A DNA stretch of 64,000 nucleotides, taken from assembly GCF_003412465.1 (NCBI RefSeq), contig NZ_QTJV01000015.1:1-64000 (forward strand), read 5' to 3'. Position numbers and translations under genes: made by a program. Positions within the stretch are counted from its first letter, which is position 1, and each line of letters opens with the position of its first letter. Below, piece by piece: positions 16,317 through 25,779 of the stretch. The notes under the pieces were generated by a model. It did not search any database and was not told the origin of the DNA. It was given only the letters and a program-made list of their open reading frames with translations. The stretch is from Chitinophaga silvisoli (lineage in GTDB: Bacteria > Bacteroidota > Bacteroidia > Chitinophagales > Chitinophagaceae).

Positions 16317-17753
16317 TTATAACTGCTGTCTGGTTCCAGCCTTATAATACAACTCGGCCAGTTTCTTTTGATAGCCCGATATGATACTCTCGCGCTTAAT
16401 CTTCATATCTATCAGCTTCGTCTCCCTGCTATTGATCAGGAACAGGGTACTTTCTCCCAGGTCAAACTTCTGTAGTTCGCCCGCCAGCAATGCCTGCTGG
16501 TTGTTAATACTCTGAATCTGTACCGCAAGCTGTGACTGATAAGCCGTCAGACTATTGAAAGAAGCGGTGATATTATTGTTAATCTCACGCCCCGATTGCA
16601 TCAGGTCATAGGTGACCTGCTGCTGCTTGAACCTTACCTGTTTCAGCTTTCCTCGTTCTGCACGCAGGAAGATCGGGAAGGCGAAATCAACACCTATCTT
16701 GTAATTGTTCCAGTTGAAGTCATAATAGTCGGGTACATAAGAACCAAAATCAGTACGTCTGCTCAGCAAGGCACCACTGATATTCACCTTCGGCTTTAGT
16801 TTCTCCTGTGCAAAACGACGTTCCACATCCAGCTGTTCGCCCTTCGCCCTTAGCTTTACCAGCTCCGGATGCATATCTGCCAGTCCTAACAAAGAGTCCA
16901 GCAATACCCTGTCCGGAATCTGCAGTTGCTGACTGGCCTCCTGTGGAATCGCATCCTGGGGCAATTCCAGGGGTGTTCCTTTCTCATTCCATAAATGATT
17001 AGAGAGTACCAGCATTGCATTCTTTACTTCTATCTCACTCTTTGCCAGCTGGATCTCCCTGTCCTGCACAGTGATGCTTGCCTCGATGGTATCCAGGCCC
17101 GGTTTATCTCCCAGCAATGCCTGGTTGGTCAGTGCCCTGAAGCGTTTTGCTGCAAGTTCCAAACCTTCTTTGATCAGGGTGTATTCCCTGTAGGCGTAGT
17201 ACCAGTTCCAGTAATCTTTGACCGCGCCAAACCATACACTGTTGATCTGTTTTACCTTGTCTGCTTCCGCGTAGTTCAGCATAGCTTTCGCCTGCCAGAG
17301 GGTACTACGTCTCGCATCAATCAGTAAGCCGGCACCCAATGGAATGTTCAGCCCTACTGCCATAAGACCCGCATCAGTAGTATGAGTTTCGGGGTTGGTA
17401 TACGTCCCTACATTACGGTCATATCCTACTTTCAAATCAGCACCTGCTATATAGAGGGGTACCTTCAGTTCATTATGCCAGTTATTATAATATTCCGTGT
17501 GACCAAATAATTTACGTCCGAATGCGGACTTCAATGTCGGGTCAAATTCTCCTTTTGATTGCAGTACGCTGGCTTTTGCCGCATCGCTCAGCAAGGAAGC
17601 CTGCTTCACCACGGGATGATGCAGGAAGACGATATCTTCCAGGTCCTCCAGCGAAAAGATCCTTGCTGTATCAATGGATTGCGCATGGATAGCAGACCAC
17701 GAAAACAGCAGCAGACCGGCAATCAAATAATAGCTTAGTTTCTTCATCATCAT
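16317..17753 (-). CDS. TolC-family outer membrane efflux protein
   Basis: The 478-aa protein forms the trimeric outer membrane channel of a tripartite export machine. It has a signal peptide (cleavage after about residue 24, HAQS) and two repeated long coiled-coil halves with beta-strand elements, as in the outer membrane efflux protein family. The first ATG codons (MMMKK) give several near-equivalent starts. Its start overlaps the HlyD gene stop by four bases, so it works with that adaptor and the ABC membrane protein upstream. It is the last gene before a long-stem terminator. Confidence 0.9.
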   Translation of the reverse strand: MMMKKLSYYLIAGLLLFSWSAIHAQSIDTARIFSLEDLEDIVFLHHPVVKQASLLSDAAKASVLQSKGEFDPTLKSAFGRKLFGHTEYYNNWHNELKVPLYIAGADLKVGYDRNVGTYTNPETHTTDAGLMAVGLNIPLGAGLLIDARRSTLWQAKAMLNYAEADKVKQINSVWFGAVKDYWNWYYAYREYTLIKEGLELAAKRFRALTNQALLGDKPGLDTIEASITVQDREIQLAKSEIEVKNAMLVLSNHLWNEKGTPLELPQDAIPQEASQQLQIPDRVLLDSLLGLADMHPELVKLRAKGEQLDVERRFAQEKLKPKVNISGALLSRRTDFGSYVPDYYDFNWNNYKIGVDFAFPIFLRAERGKLKQVRFKQQQVTYDLMQSGREINNNITASFNSLTAYQSQLAVQIQSINNQQALLAGELQKFDLGESTLFLINSRETKLIDMKIKRESIISGYQKKLAELYYKAGTRQQL

Positions 17754-19117
17754 TTCTTACTATTTGATTCCTTTGTAGAAGGCTCTTTTTCCAGGCTGGG
17801 CGGGAAGCCGTTCAACTGTCTCCAGATCTCATACCACAGCGGTACAGACCTGAGAATAATACGCCCATATACACCAGAACCCTGCCTGAGTTGCACCGGC
17901 CAGGCTTCATCATTTTCAGGCACCGGGGTAGTTGGTTTTATCAGCAGGCGATATTTACCCCCATTGCTGCTTACCCTGTCAATCGCCCATACCTTACCGG
18001 CAAAGGTGCCCACTGCTACAGACGGCCAGCCGGAGAACTGTACGGAAGGCCATCCTTCAAACTGTAAACGTACATCACTTGTATCCAGGATCAGCGGTAC
18101 ATCCATTGCATTCACATACAGTTCCGCCGCTACCTGTGGATGCAGTGGTTGTAAGGTGGCAATGGATTCTCCTTCCTTGATGTTCTCGCCAATACCTGCT
18201 TTCAGCGTCTTTACCACATACCCGTCCTGCGGGGCACGTACTACGTATAGGCCACGGCGTATACTGATATTTGAAATGTCATTCCGCAGTTTGGCAATGT
18301 CTCCTTTTACGCTGGCCCGGCTGGATATGGCAGAACTCATGTCTGACTGCGCCTTGGCCAGTGATTCCTGGTACTTAGCCCTGATATTATCCAGGTCGAT
18401 CAGTGCATTCAGCAAAGCCTGTTTGGAGGTATTCAGTTTATTCTGTTGCCCGATTACCTTGGCATTGTCTTCCTGCAGTTTCAAGCGGCGGGTTTCAATG
18501 TCCGTCAGTGAGAACAGCCCGTTTTTATAACCTGATTCGTAACGCGCCAGGCGTGCCTTCGATGTTTCATAATAGTTCTGTACAGCTACCAGGTCAGCAC
18601 TGTCACTCCTTACATAGTTTTCGGACTGACGTACTTTGTTTTCTGCGGCAGACAACTGGTACTGCAGGCCACGTTTCATGGCTTCAATCTGTGCCGTCGT
18701 TGCTTCCATCTTCTGTACAGCAGCGCTTTCACTGTTCCGCTTTGCTTCCAGCTGTTCTTCCAGTCTCATTGGCAATTCCGGATCAAAGTACGATTGGCTG
18801 GTTTCAGAAATCACCAGGATGGTATCACCTTTTTTTACTTCCTGCCCTTCACGCACCGCCCAGTGCTCTATACGACCACCGATCTGGTTTTGCACCGTCT
18901 GCGGCCGGTCTTCAGGAGTGAGTGCCGTAACAGTTCCCCTGCCCGGAATCGTCTGTCGCCAGGGCATTAAGAGGATGATAAAGAATATAACGAGGCAGAT
19001 GCTGATGATCTTGCCCAGTGTACGGGAGCCATTGACTTTAATGAGTTCAGCCTGTGACTGACCCGTTAACGACTCCATATGCTTATGATGGGATTTATTG
19101 TGTGTTAAATGTGCCAT
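17750..19117 (-). CDS. HlyD-family periplasmic adaptor (membrane fusion protein)
   Basis: The 455-aa protein links an inner membrane transporter to a TolC-like channel. It has one N-terminal membrane helix (about residues 33-51), a lipoyl-like half (GRIEHWAVREGQEVKKGDTI near 92-111), a long alpha-helical hairpin region (about 130-285) and the second lipoyl half (VVRAPQDGYVVKTLKAGIGE near 302-321), then a beta-barrel region. This layout matches the HlyD family of type I secretion. It begins two bases after the stop of the ABC membrane protein and overlaps the TolC gene by four bases. Confidence 0.9.
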   Translation of the reverse strand: MAHLTHNKSHHKHMESLTGQSQAELIKVNGSRTLGKIISICLVIFFIILLMPWRQTIPGRGTVTALTPEDRPQTVQNQIGGRIEHWAVREGQEVKKGDTILVISETSQSYFDPELPMRLEEQLEAKRNSESAAVQKMEATTAQIEAMKRGLQYQLSAAENKVRQSENYVRSDSADLVAVQNYYETSKARLARYESGYKNGLFSLTDIETRRLKLQEDNAKVIGQQNKLNTSKQALLNALIDLDNIRAKYQESLAKAQSDMSSAISSRASVKGDIAKLRNDISNISIRRGLYVVRAPQDGYVVKTLKAGIGENIKEGESIATLQPLHPQVAAELYVNAMDVPLILDTSDVRLQFEGWPSVQFSGWPSVAVGTFAGKVWAIDRVSSNGGKYRLLIKPTTPVPENDEAWPVQLRQGSGVYGRIILRSVPLWYEIWRQLNGFPPSLEKEPSTKESNSKK

Positions 19118-19119
19118 TT

Positions 19120-20118
19120 TTATTTGCCCTCTTCTATTTCAAGATCAGTAACTACGGCCAGCTTTTCAGCGCCGGTCACCATGTCAAATACCGTATTCAG
19201 ACTTGTCATCAGTTTTTCAATAGCATAACTGATCTGAACCACGATCACCTCCGCAGCCACAAACTGACCGAAAGTCATTTCTCTTTCAACTACGAAGAAT
19301 GAACCCATGAGCAGCAAAGCACCCATCAGTATCGTGCGCAGCGCTACGGAGCTGGCAAAGAATTTCTTCAGTACATTGAAGTGATCATTACGGGCCATGA
19401 GATATTTAGCGGTAATTTCATCTGTGGTTTTACATACCTGGTCCATTTTTTCAGGATGCCCACGGTATTTGTCCAGGTCAGATGCCACCTCTTCCAGGTG
19501 GGCTACCAACTCATATTTATAGCCCGATTCTTCAATACTGGTATTGACACCATGTCTGAAATAAAGTACCAGCACCAGTGCAATGGCGAAGATGGCAAAG
19601 AGCCCTACGGCCATAAATACCGGGTGATAAAAGGAGAGCAGTATAGCACTGAAAAAGATCTGGACGGACGCAGCTACAATGTCCACCAGCAGTTTGGTCA
19701 GGCCTTTCTGAATAGTCAGAATATCAAAGAAACGGTTCACCAGTTCAGGTGGATGTTCACCAATTATTTCCTCCTTCTTAATACGGGGCAGGCGATACGC
19801 GAACTCCACAGCCGCTTTGGCGAAGATCTTCTGTTCAAGAAATTCTACCAGCGTCAGTTGCCCGATTAATAATGCGCCCCCGATTACGATACCTGTCAGT
19901 ACTACTCCAATTAAGATATAGGTAGAACTATACATAGACCCGTTGGACAGCAGGTTATAGACCGCTGTGGTACCCAGGGGCAGTGTAAGCCCGATAATGC
20001 CGATTAATACGGCATAAATAAAAATGTAATTAATAGAGGATCGTTCGTGATATAACAATCTCACCAGCCTTTGCCAGGGCGATGGCGCATCCGCATGCTT
20101 CTTCTTCTTCATAAACAC
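19120..20118 (-). CDS. ABC exporter transmembrane domain protein lacking an ATPase domain
   Basis: The 332-aa protein resembles the transmembrane half of type I ABC exporters: a first helix pair (about residues 31-110), a coupling region, a second helix group (about 145-190 and 255-310), and the conserved final segment (FGQFVAAEVIVVQISYAIEK). It ends with VTGAEKLAVVTDLEIEEGK, which corresponds to the linker just before the nucleotide-binding domain in ordinary exporters. No Walker A, signature or Walker B follows, and the HlyD gene starts two bases later. It must borrow an ATPase from elsewhere or has another function. The clean end argues against a simple frameshift. Confidence 0.8.
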   Translation of the reverse strand: MFMKKKKHADAPSPWQRLVRLLYHERSSINYIFIYAVLIGIIGLTLPLGTTAVYNLLSNGSMYSSTYILIGVVLTGIVIGGALLIGQLTLVEFLEQKIFAKAAVEFAYRLPRIKKEEIIGEHPPELVNRFFDILTIQKGLTKLLVDIVAASVQIFFSAILLSFYHPVFMAVGLFAIFAIALVLVLYFRHGVNTSIEESGYKYELVAHLEEVASDLDKYRGHPEKMDQVCKTTDEITAKYLMARNDHFNVLKKFFASSVALRTILMGALLLMGSFFVVEREMTFGQFVAAEVIVVQISYAIEKLMTSLNTVFDMVTGAEKLAVVTDLEIEEGK

Positions 20119-20203
20119 AGTTTATTCTAGTAATGAATTGATGATGATGTAGTATTACTATATACACTGGTGTGCTATGATGATAACGAAGCCTGTTCTG
20201 GAT

Positions 20204-20542
20204 TTAAATGAATAAAAGTGGAGGGGGAGTCAATACATCCCTGAGAGGTTCTTTGAAAATGCTAAAACTATAGGTACCCCAATGAACGGAGAGCGGGAAT
20301 GTGCGGGTAGGAATGCAAAAGCTGAGCCCGTCCTCATAAAAAGAGAAGAGCTTTTTACCGCCTTTTTTTACACAGCTGTCCCCGAAGTCGCCAAAAGGCG
20401 CTTCATCACTGGCATTCTCGATAATATAGGATTTGTAATAAGTGTACAAATAATCGCATACGCCGACAGTAAATACTGTAACCAGCAGCAACCATATTAT
20501 CCCCTTTAACGACGAGTTTCTTAAGTTGTTCACAATTTCCAC
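20204..20542 (-). CDS. Unknown small single-pass membrane protein
   Basis: The 112-aa frame starts with GTG and encodes one N-terminal membrane helix (about residues 13-36) followed by a short extracytoplasmic domain with two Cys (in DSCVKK and SFCIPT). I recognise no family. A very good promoter (TTTG, 20 bases, TATATTTG) points at it, with the start site close to the GTG, so translation may be leaderless or begin at the second GTG three codons on. The gene stands alone between the ABC membrane protein and the sigma-54 activator. Confidence 0.45.
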   Translation of the reverse strand: MEIVNNLRNSSLKGIIWLLLVTVFTVGVCDYLYTYYKSYIIENASDEAPFGDFGDSCVKKGGKKLFSFYEDGLSFCIPTRTFPLSVHWGTYSFSIFKEPLRDVLTPPPLLFI

Positions 20543-20547
20543 TGTTA

Positions 20548-20579
20548 CAAATATAGGGATTCATAGGTGCTTTTACAAA
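20548..20579 (-). promoter_or_regulatory. Bacteroidota-type promoter of the small membrane protein
   Basis: On the minus strand TTTG at 20579-20576 is followed after 20 bases by TATATTTG at 20555-20548, a full match to the -33/-7 consensus. The expected start site is at or just before the GTG at 20542, implying almost no leader. Confidence 0.7.
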
Positions 20580-20662
20580 CGTGCATGGGTATGCTAACAT
20601 AAAATTTATACTGGCGGGACTCAATTTTTCATCGTGCTATAAAGGCAAGGTTATATGTAGCA

Positions 20663-21988
20663 TCATTGATATGTTTGCTTAATACCAAACTTCTTCATCT
20701 TTGCAAACAGGGTCTGTGCAGCTATTCCCAACGCTGCTGCAGCGCCTCCTGCTCCACTTACCTTACCCTGGCTTGCCTTCAGCGCCCTGATAATATGCTC
20801 CTTCTCCATCTCTTCCATAGTCTTAATCGCCTCCGAAGATGCTACAGGTGTAATGTCCGGCTGTGCACGCAGATCAATCGAAGTAATCTCCTGGCCCTCT
20901 GCCAGCAATACCTGCCGTTCTATCAGGTGCTCCAGTTCCCTGATATTGCCCGGCCATGGATATTCCTTCATCTGCCGCAATACAGCGGGGCTGATCCTAT
21001 TCACCGTCTTCCCAAATTTCTCCAGGAAATAATAGGCCAGCGGCTCTATATCATCTTTCCTTTCCCGCAGCGGGGGCACTTCTATGGGAAATACATTCAG
21101 CCTGTAATACAGGTCCAGCCTGAACCTTCCCTCCGCTACCTCTTTCTCTAAATTTCTATTGGTCGCTGTAATTATTCTTACATCAATCGGAATGATAGCT
21201 TGTCCACCTAGGCGTTCTACTTCGCGCTGCTGCAATACCCGCAGCAGTTTTACCTGTGCCTCCAGGGGCAATTCTCCTATTTCATCCAGGAAAACAGTAC
21301 CTCCATTTGCCTGTTCAAACTTCCCGATCCTTTGCTGGTTCGCACCTGTAAAAGCCCCTCTTTCATAACCAAACAACTCCGACTCTACCAGTGAAAGTGG
21401 GAGTGCCGCACAGTTCACCGTGACCATAGGCTGATGGCTCCTGGCCGATGCCCTGTGGATGGCCGCTGCCACCCTCTCCTTGCCCGTACCGCTTTCGCCG
21501 GTAATGAGCACAGAAGTATTGCTATGTGCTACCTTGCTGATATGATCCAGCACGTTGGCAAAAGCTGCACTTCTGCCTACCATCCCCGTGTCCTGCAGCA
21601 CCGCCTGCTGTTGCTGCTTCGTCTCCATCTCATGCCTGAAGAAAGCAATGTCCAGCATTACCAGCAGGTCTTTTTCCCTGAATGGCTTTACCAGGAATCC
21701 ATATGGATTGGTCGTCTTCGCCGCCTCCAGGATCTCCTGGTTCGTATTGGCAGATATAAACAGGAAAGGTATGTGCTGTGTCAGCAGTTCCCTCGCCAGG
21801 TCAATGCCCGTCAGGGCTCCCTTAAGGATAATGTCTATCAGGATCCAGTCAGGTTGTTTGCTTTCAATCAGCTTGCGTGCCTGCACTACGCCGGAGGCGA
21901 TGCCTACTACCGTATAACCCGCTTTCTCCAGCATCAGCCGCAGATCATTGGCAACTATAAACTCATCTTCTACAATCAGGATCTTCAT
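20663..21988 (-). CDS. Sigma-54-dependent response regulator (NtrC-type)
   Basis: This 441-aa activator has an N-terminal receiver (Asp8, phospho-accepting Asp52, Lys101), an AAA+ domain with Walker A GESGTGKE (164-171), the sigma-54 contact loop GAFTGA (211-216) and Walker B VFLDEIGEL (232-240), and a Fis-type helix-turn-helix at about 400-440. All key residues are intact, so it should open sigma-54 promoters. It overlaps the histidine kinase gene by four bases, so the two form a pair. It is the last gene of a nine-gene cluster, and its target promoter could be that of the cluster or elsewhere. Confidence 0.93.
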   Translation of the reverse strand: MKILIVEDEFIVANDLRLMLEKAGYTVVGIASGVVQARKLIESKQPDWILIDIILKGALTGIDLARELLTQHIPFLFISANTNQEILEAAKTTNPYGFLVKPFREKDLLVMLDIAFFRHEMETKQQQQAVLQDTGMVGRSAAFANVLDHISKVAHSNTSVLITGESGTGKERVAAAIHRASARSHQPMVTVNCAALPLSLVESELFGYERGAFTGANQQRIGKFEQANGGTVFLDEIGELPLEAQVKLLRVLQQREVERLGGQAIIPIDVRIITATNRNLEKEVAEGRFRLDLYYRLNVFPIEVPPLRERKDDIEPLAYYFLEKFGKTVNRISPAVLRQMKEYPWPGNIRELEHLIERQVLLAEGQEITSIDLRAQPDITPVASSEAIKTMEEMEKEHIIRALKASQGKVSGAGGAAAALGIAAQTLFAKMKKFGIKQTYQ

Positions 21989-24180
21989 ATCATTTCTTTT
22001 TGCGTAGCAGGAAACACTACCCTGATGATCGTACCCTGCCGGCTCTTTACTTCAAAAGTCCCGTCCAGCTGCTCACTCAGTCCCCGCATCAGGCTCATGC
22101 CCAGTGTGGTAGTTTCCTCCAGGTTCCATTGTTGGGGTAATCCACTTCCATTGTCAAAAATACATAGTTCCCTGTATGAATCGCCTTTTGTGACCAGGGT
22201 AATACTGATGATACCCTGTTGCCTGTCTTTAAAGGCATATTTAATGGCATTGCTGACCGCCTCGTTCAATATGAGACCCAATGGTACCGCCTGGGCAACA
22301 TCGAGCTCTAAAGGCGCTATTTGCAGCTGAAACGTGATGCTGGTTTCCGTTGGAAAACTTTCCCTCATATAAGCCACCAGTTCCTTGATGTACCAGTTCA
22401 TGTCAATAGTCGCCAGGTTATCTGTCTGGTACAGCTTCTGGTGAATCAGCGACATGGCATGCATACGATGCTGGCTATTCCTGATCGCATCGATGGCATC
22501 CTGGTTGTCGAGGTAAATAGATTGTGAATTCAGCAGACTGATTACGATTTGGAGGTTATTCTTCACCCTGTGGTGGATCTCTTTCAGCAGCCATTCTTTT
22601 TCTACCAGCAGCTTTTTCAGCAATTCATTCTGGTGATTGATCTCCTCCTGCTTCTGTTGTAATTGCAGGTTGCTGCGTTGTTTCAACCGGCTACGGTTAT
22701 ACGTCAGCGCGAGGATGAACAGGAGAGTACATACCCCTGCAAAGATCACATTCCTGAAAATCTTTTCTTTTTGTAAAGATGCTTCCTGCAATGCACTTTT
22801 CTGTGTCAGCAACAGGATGTCCTTATCTTTTTTAGCACCTTCAAACTGTAACTGCAAACTAGCCAGCTGCCTGGATTTCTGGATGCTTGTCAGGGAATCA
22901 GATAATGCTTTATATTGTTTAAAGTGGACCAGTTCTGCCTGCACATTGCCCATCGCAGAATCAGCACGATAGAATAACTGGTATAATATCACTTTCCTGT
23001 TAATCTGTTCCTGCCGGTTCCTGGTCTCCTGTTCCGCCGCAATCAGGAAGGGCATGCTTTCCTTCATACGACCTGTACGTTGCAGGTACGAAGCAAGTGC
23101 CAGTCTTGAGAACTGTGCCGAAGATGGAGAGTTGGGGTGACGGTTATATAAAGAAAGCAATCGCTGAAAGTATGGGGCTGCTCCTTTAAAGTCTTGTTTG
23201 TCGAGATAGATATACAAATATCTTGTTGCTACTTCTGCAGAGTCATCGTTGTCCGGGTGCATATAGTATTTTTCTGCTGCACGAATGGTATCAAGTGCAG
23301 CAGAAAACTGGCCTGTCTTTCTGTAGATGTAGGCTATGTTCATTTGTATGGTTTGAATGCTGGGTGTATCATGATTAAGATAAGCTATTTTGAGCCCGCG
23401 GTTAAAGTAATCCAGGGCAGGGGAATAATCCTCGATAGAGAAATAGATCATACCCAGCCTGTTATAAATGGGGCTCATTATAATCCCGGTTTCATGAAGC
23501 TTTTCGCCCGTTTCAATCGCCATGATATTATACCGGAGTGCATTCTGGAAATCATTCATGAACATATACGTGGATCCCATCAGGCTATAAATTCCATGCA
23601 GGCGGGTATAACCAGTTAATTTATATAATATCAGCGCAGAATCCATTGTCTTCAAAGCCTGCTTGTATTCGCTATTGATGTTATATAATTCTCCGGTATA
23701 TTCCAGCATGCTCCCTGCGGAAAAATAATTTTTTATGTCGAGGTAACGTTGCGCACCTGCTTTGTAGTAAAATATTTTCTTCTCCATGTCAGCAGGCTTA
23801 TTCTTATAAGTTCCGCCTACTTCTATAAGTGCTTCCGCCTGCAGGGTTGGGGTGCCATATTGATTCAGGATAGACAGGGCTTCCAGGCTGGCTTCGCGGC
23901 GGCCATCGTCTCTGTGCGATTCGTTGAGGATTTTGGCAGTCAGGAGTCTGCCCATGCCAATGCCTTGGTGGTAATTTGTACTACGGCTATAGGTATCTAT
24001 CTGTCTGGCTATAGCCCAGGCAGAATCCATATCTTCCTTCTCATAACCCGTTTTCAGGAGCAGGCGTTGCCCTTCCCGGTACAGTCGGGCTATCTTTGCC
24101 GTATCCTGTCCAAATGAAGAAATAAAAAACAGGAGGGCCACCAAAGTGGCCACTCCCTTTATTTGAAGATCATGCATCAT
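21985..24180 (-). CDS. TPR-repeat sensor histidine kinase (HisKA_2 type)
   Basis: The 731-aa protein has a signal-like N-terminus, a long periplasmic or exposed TPR region (about residues 30-400), a coiled coil, one membrane helix (about 480-497, NVIFAGVCTLLFILALTYN), a second coiled coil and a kinase core. The core has EIHHRVKNNLQIVISLL at about 534-550 (phospho-accepting His536 or 537) and an ATPase domain with LILNEAVSNAIKYAF and DNGSGLP. HisKA_2 kinases often pair with separate regulators, here the overlapping sigma-54 activator. It starts one base after the YoaK gene stop. Confidence 0.92.
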   Translation of the reverse strand: MMHDLQIKGVATLVALLFFISSFGQDTAKIARLYREGQRLLLKTGYEKEDMDSAWAIARQIDTYSRSTNYHQGIGMGRLLTAKILNESHRDDGRREASLEALSILNQYGTPTLQAEALIEVGGTYKNKPADMEKKIFYYKAGAQRYLDIKNYFSAGSMLEYTGELYNINSEYKQALKTMDSALILYKLTGYTRLHGIYSLMGSTYMFMNDFQNALRYNIMAIETGEKLHETGIIMSPIYNRLGMIYFSIEDYSPALDYFNRGLKIAYLNHDTPSIQTIQMNIAYIYRKTGQFSAALDTIRAAEKYYMHPDNDDSAEVATRYLYIYLDKQDFKGAAPYFQRLLSLYNRHPNSPSSAQFSRLALASYLQRTGRMKESMPFLIAAEQETRNRQEQINRKVILYQLFYRADSAMGNVQAELVHFKQYKALSDSLTSIQKSRQLASLQLQFEGAKKDKDILLLTQKSALQEASLQKEKIFRNVIFAGVCTLLFILALTYNRSRLKQRSNLQLQQKQEEINHQNELLKKLLVEKEWLLKEIHHRVKNNLQIVISLLNSQSIYLDNQDAIDAIRNSQHRMHAMSLIHQKLYQTDNLATIDMNWYIKELVAYMRESFPTETSITFQLQIAPLELDVAQAVPLGLILNEAVSNAIKYAFKDRQQGIISITLVTKGDSYRELCIFDNGSGLPQQWNLEETTTLGMSLMRGLSEQLDGTFEVKSRQGTIIRVVFPATQKEMI

Positions 24181-24181
24181 A

Positions 24182-24862
24182 TTATACCAGCTGTTTGCGT
24201 GGCAGGGCTTCCCTCATCAGATAACAGATACAGATGGCGACACCTGGTCCAATTATAGACGTTAATCCCAGGTATCTGGCCATAATGCCCCCCATCAGGC
24301 AACCCAGCAAAAAGCCTCCGATTAATACAGATATATTTCGCAGACTCTGCAAGGCTGCCGGCTCCCTGAAGCCTGTACGTATCAGGTTGCCCAGGTCAAG
24401 GGCTGCCTGCGTGACATTTCCTGTCATCATCGTGGTCGGACCATGCGTTTCTTTGGCAAAGAGTTTCCCAAATGCATTCTGCAGGCCCATCGCCACTACT
24501 ACTAAGAACACCAGCAAATATAGCATAAAGGAACTCATCAGGGGCAGGAACATCGCTGCGACCCCCGTACCTATCAGCAACATACTTTCCACCATCAGGA
24601 TCCTGTACTTTCTGACCAGTACCCTGGCCAGCCAGCCACCCACCATTACCGCCACTACAAAGGTCGGAAAGGTAATGAGCTTGATCCAGTCACTGCTCTT
24701 ACCGCCGGAGGATACCATCTGTGCGGCAAAGGTGATAAAGTTGCCCGTGACGTGTGCCGAGAAAATAGCACCTCCCGATACAAAAGTAACGGTGTCACAA
24801 AAACCTGCTACCCATGCCAGCAGGAAAGAAACCCAGTGAATATTATGTTTTGGTTCTTCCAT
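24182..24862 (-). CDS. YoaK/DUF1275-family membrane protein
   Basis: The 226-aa protein has about six membrane helices and the DUF1275 hallmark near the N-terminus, WVAGFCDTVTFVSGGAIFSA, followed by VTGNFITFAA and later MTGNVTQAALDLG. The biochemical role of this family is unknown. It lies six bases after the Dps gene and one base before the kinase gene, inside the nine-gene cluster. Confidence 0.88.
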   Translation of the reverse strand: MEEPKHNIHWVSFLLAWVAGFCDTVTFVSGGAIFSAHVTGNFITFAAQMVSSGGKSSDWIKLITFPTFVVAVMVGGWLARVLVRKYRILMVESMLLIGTGVAAMFLPLMSSFMLYLLVFLVVVAMGLQNAFGKLFAKETHGPTTMMTGNVTQAALDLGNLIRTGFREPAALQSLRNISVLIGGFLLGCLMGGIMARYLGLTSIIGPGVAICICYLMREALPRKQLV

Positions 24863-24868
24863 ATTATA

Positions 24869-25345
24869 CTATTGTTCCAGGTGTGCTCTCAGCATCCAGG
24901 CCATTTTCTCATGTGTTTCCATCAATCCTGTAATATAATCACTGGTACCTGCATCGCGAAATGCCTGTGCATACCCGTTGATGTTTTCTCTCAGGTGAAT
25001 TAGGATGCTCTCATGATCAGCCAGCAGTTCTTTGATGAAACCTATACTGTCATTTTTCTCCCTGCTTTGTTCTGTAAGGTGTGTCAGTACCAGGTATTCT
25101 TTCAGTGTAGCAGGCGGGAAGTGACCAAGGCTTCTGATTCTTTCTGCTACAGTGTCTACGATCTCTTCCAGCTGCCCGTATTGTGCTTCGAAAAAGAGAT
25201 GCTTGCTGTGAAAGTCAGCCCCGGTTACACACCAGTGTGCCTTGCGGGTCTTTGTGTACAATACAAATTCATCAGCTAAGATTTTACCTAATGAATGGGC
25301 TACCTCAGCCAAATAATTTTCTTTAATCCCGATGGATGCTTTCAT
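24869..25345 (-). CDS. Dps/ferritin-like DNA-protection protein
   Basis: The 158-aa four-helix protein matches Dps: a ferroxidase site formed by HWCVTGADFHSKHLFFE near residues 37-53 (His, His, Asp/Glu ligands) and DTVAERIRSLGHFPPAT near 64-80. Dps stores iron and removes peroxide while protecting DNA. The start follows one base after the DoxX stop, and the YoaK gene follows by six bases. Placement beside redox-type genes suggests the cluster answers oxidative stress. Confidence 0.9.
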   Translation of the reverse strand: MKASIGIKENYLAEVAHSLGKILADEFVLYTKTRKAHWCVTGADFHSKHLFFEAQYGQLEEIVDTVAERIRSLGHFPPATLKEYLVLTHLTEQSREKNDSIGFIKELLADHESILIHLRENINGYAQAFRDAGTSDYITGLMETHEKMAWMLRAHLEQ

Positions 25346-25346
25346 G

Positions 25347-25769
25347 TTATTGTAATTTTAAGAATAATAAAGAGTCAATGGAGAAACGGCCGGCACCTAT
25401 CAGCAGGATAAACAGCAGACATAGTGTGTAGACATAAGGAACATCCCTTACTTCCAGGCTATCCTTTCTGTGTACAACGAAATAACCGATAGCTGTCACC
25501 CCGATAGTAGGTAAAATCACCAGTCTGGTAGCTACTCCCAGCATGAGTAAGAAAGGCACTACGGTATCCGCAAATGTGGCTACCAGCCCATTTAATTTGT
25601 CAGGCAGTCCGAGTGGATTCGGTACATGCTCACGCTGCCCGTTTTCCACCCTGAACTTTTTCATGCCATGTACCCTGAACAGCTCTAATGCGAGCAATAC
25701 CCGGAAACCCAGCATGGCTGCATTGTTAAGCGTACTGCCCAGGTCTGAGTATAATATGTAACGAAGCAT
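25347..25769 (-). CDS. DoxX-family membrane protein
   Basis: The 140-aa protein has four membrane helices and the DoxX pattern, GFRVLLALELFRVHGMKKF near residues 22-40 and VVPFLLMLGVATRL near 69-83. DoxX proteins are linked to thiosulfate oxidation or membrane redox stress in other organisms. I chose the ATG at 25769, which lies ten bases after the amidohydrolase stop, instead of the longer frame that overlaps the amidohydrolase end. It is followed by dps one base later. Confidence 0.85.
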   Translation of the reverse strand: MLRYILYSDLGSTLNNAAMLGFRVLLALELFRVHGMKKFRVENGQREHVPNPLGLPDKLNGLVATFADTVVPFLLMLGVATRLVILPTIGVTAIGYFVVHRKDSLEVRDVPYVYTLCLLFILLIGAGRFSIDSLLFLKLQ

Positions 25770-25779
25770 ATGTGATGAT

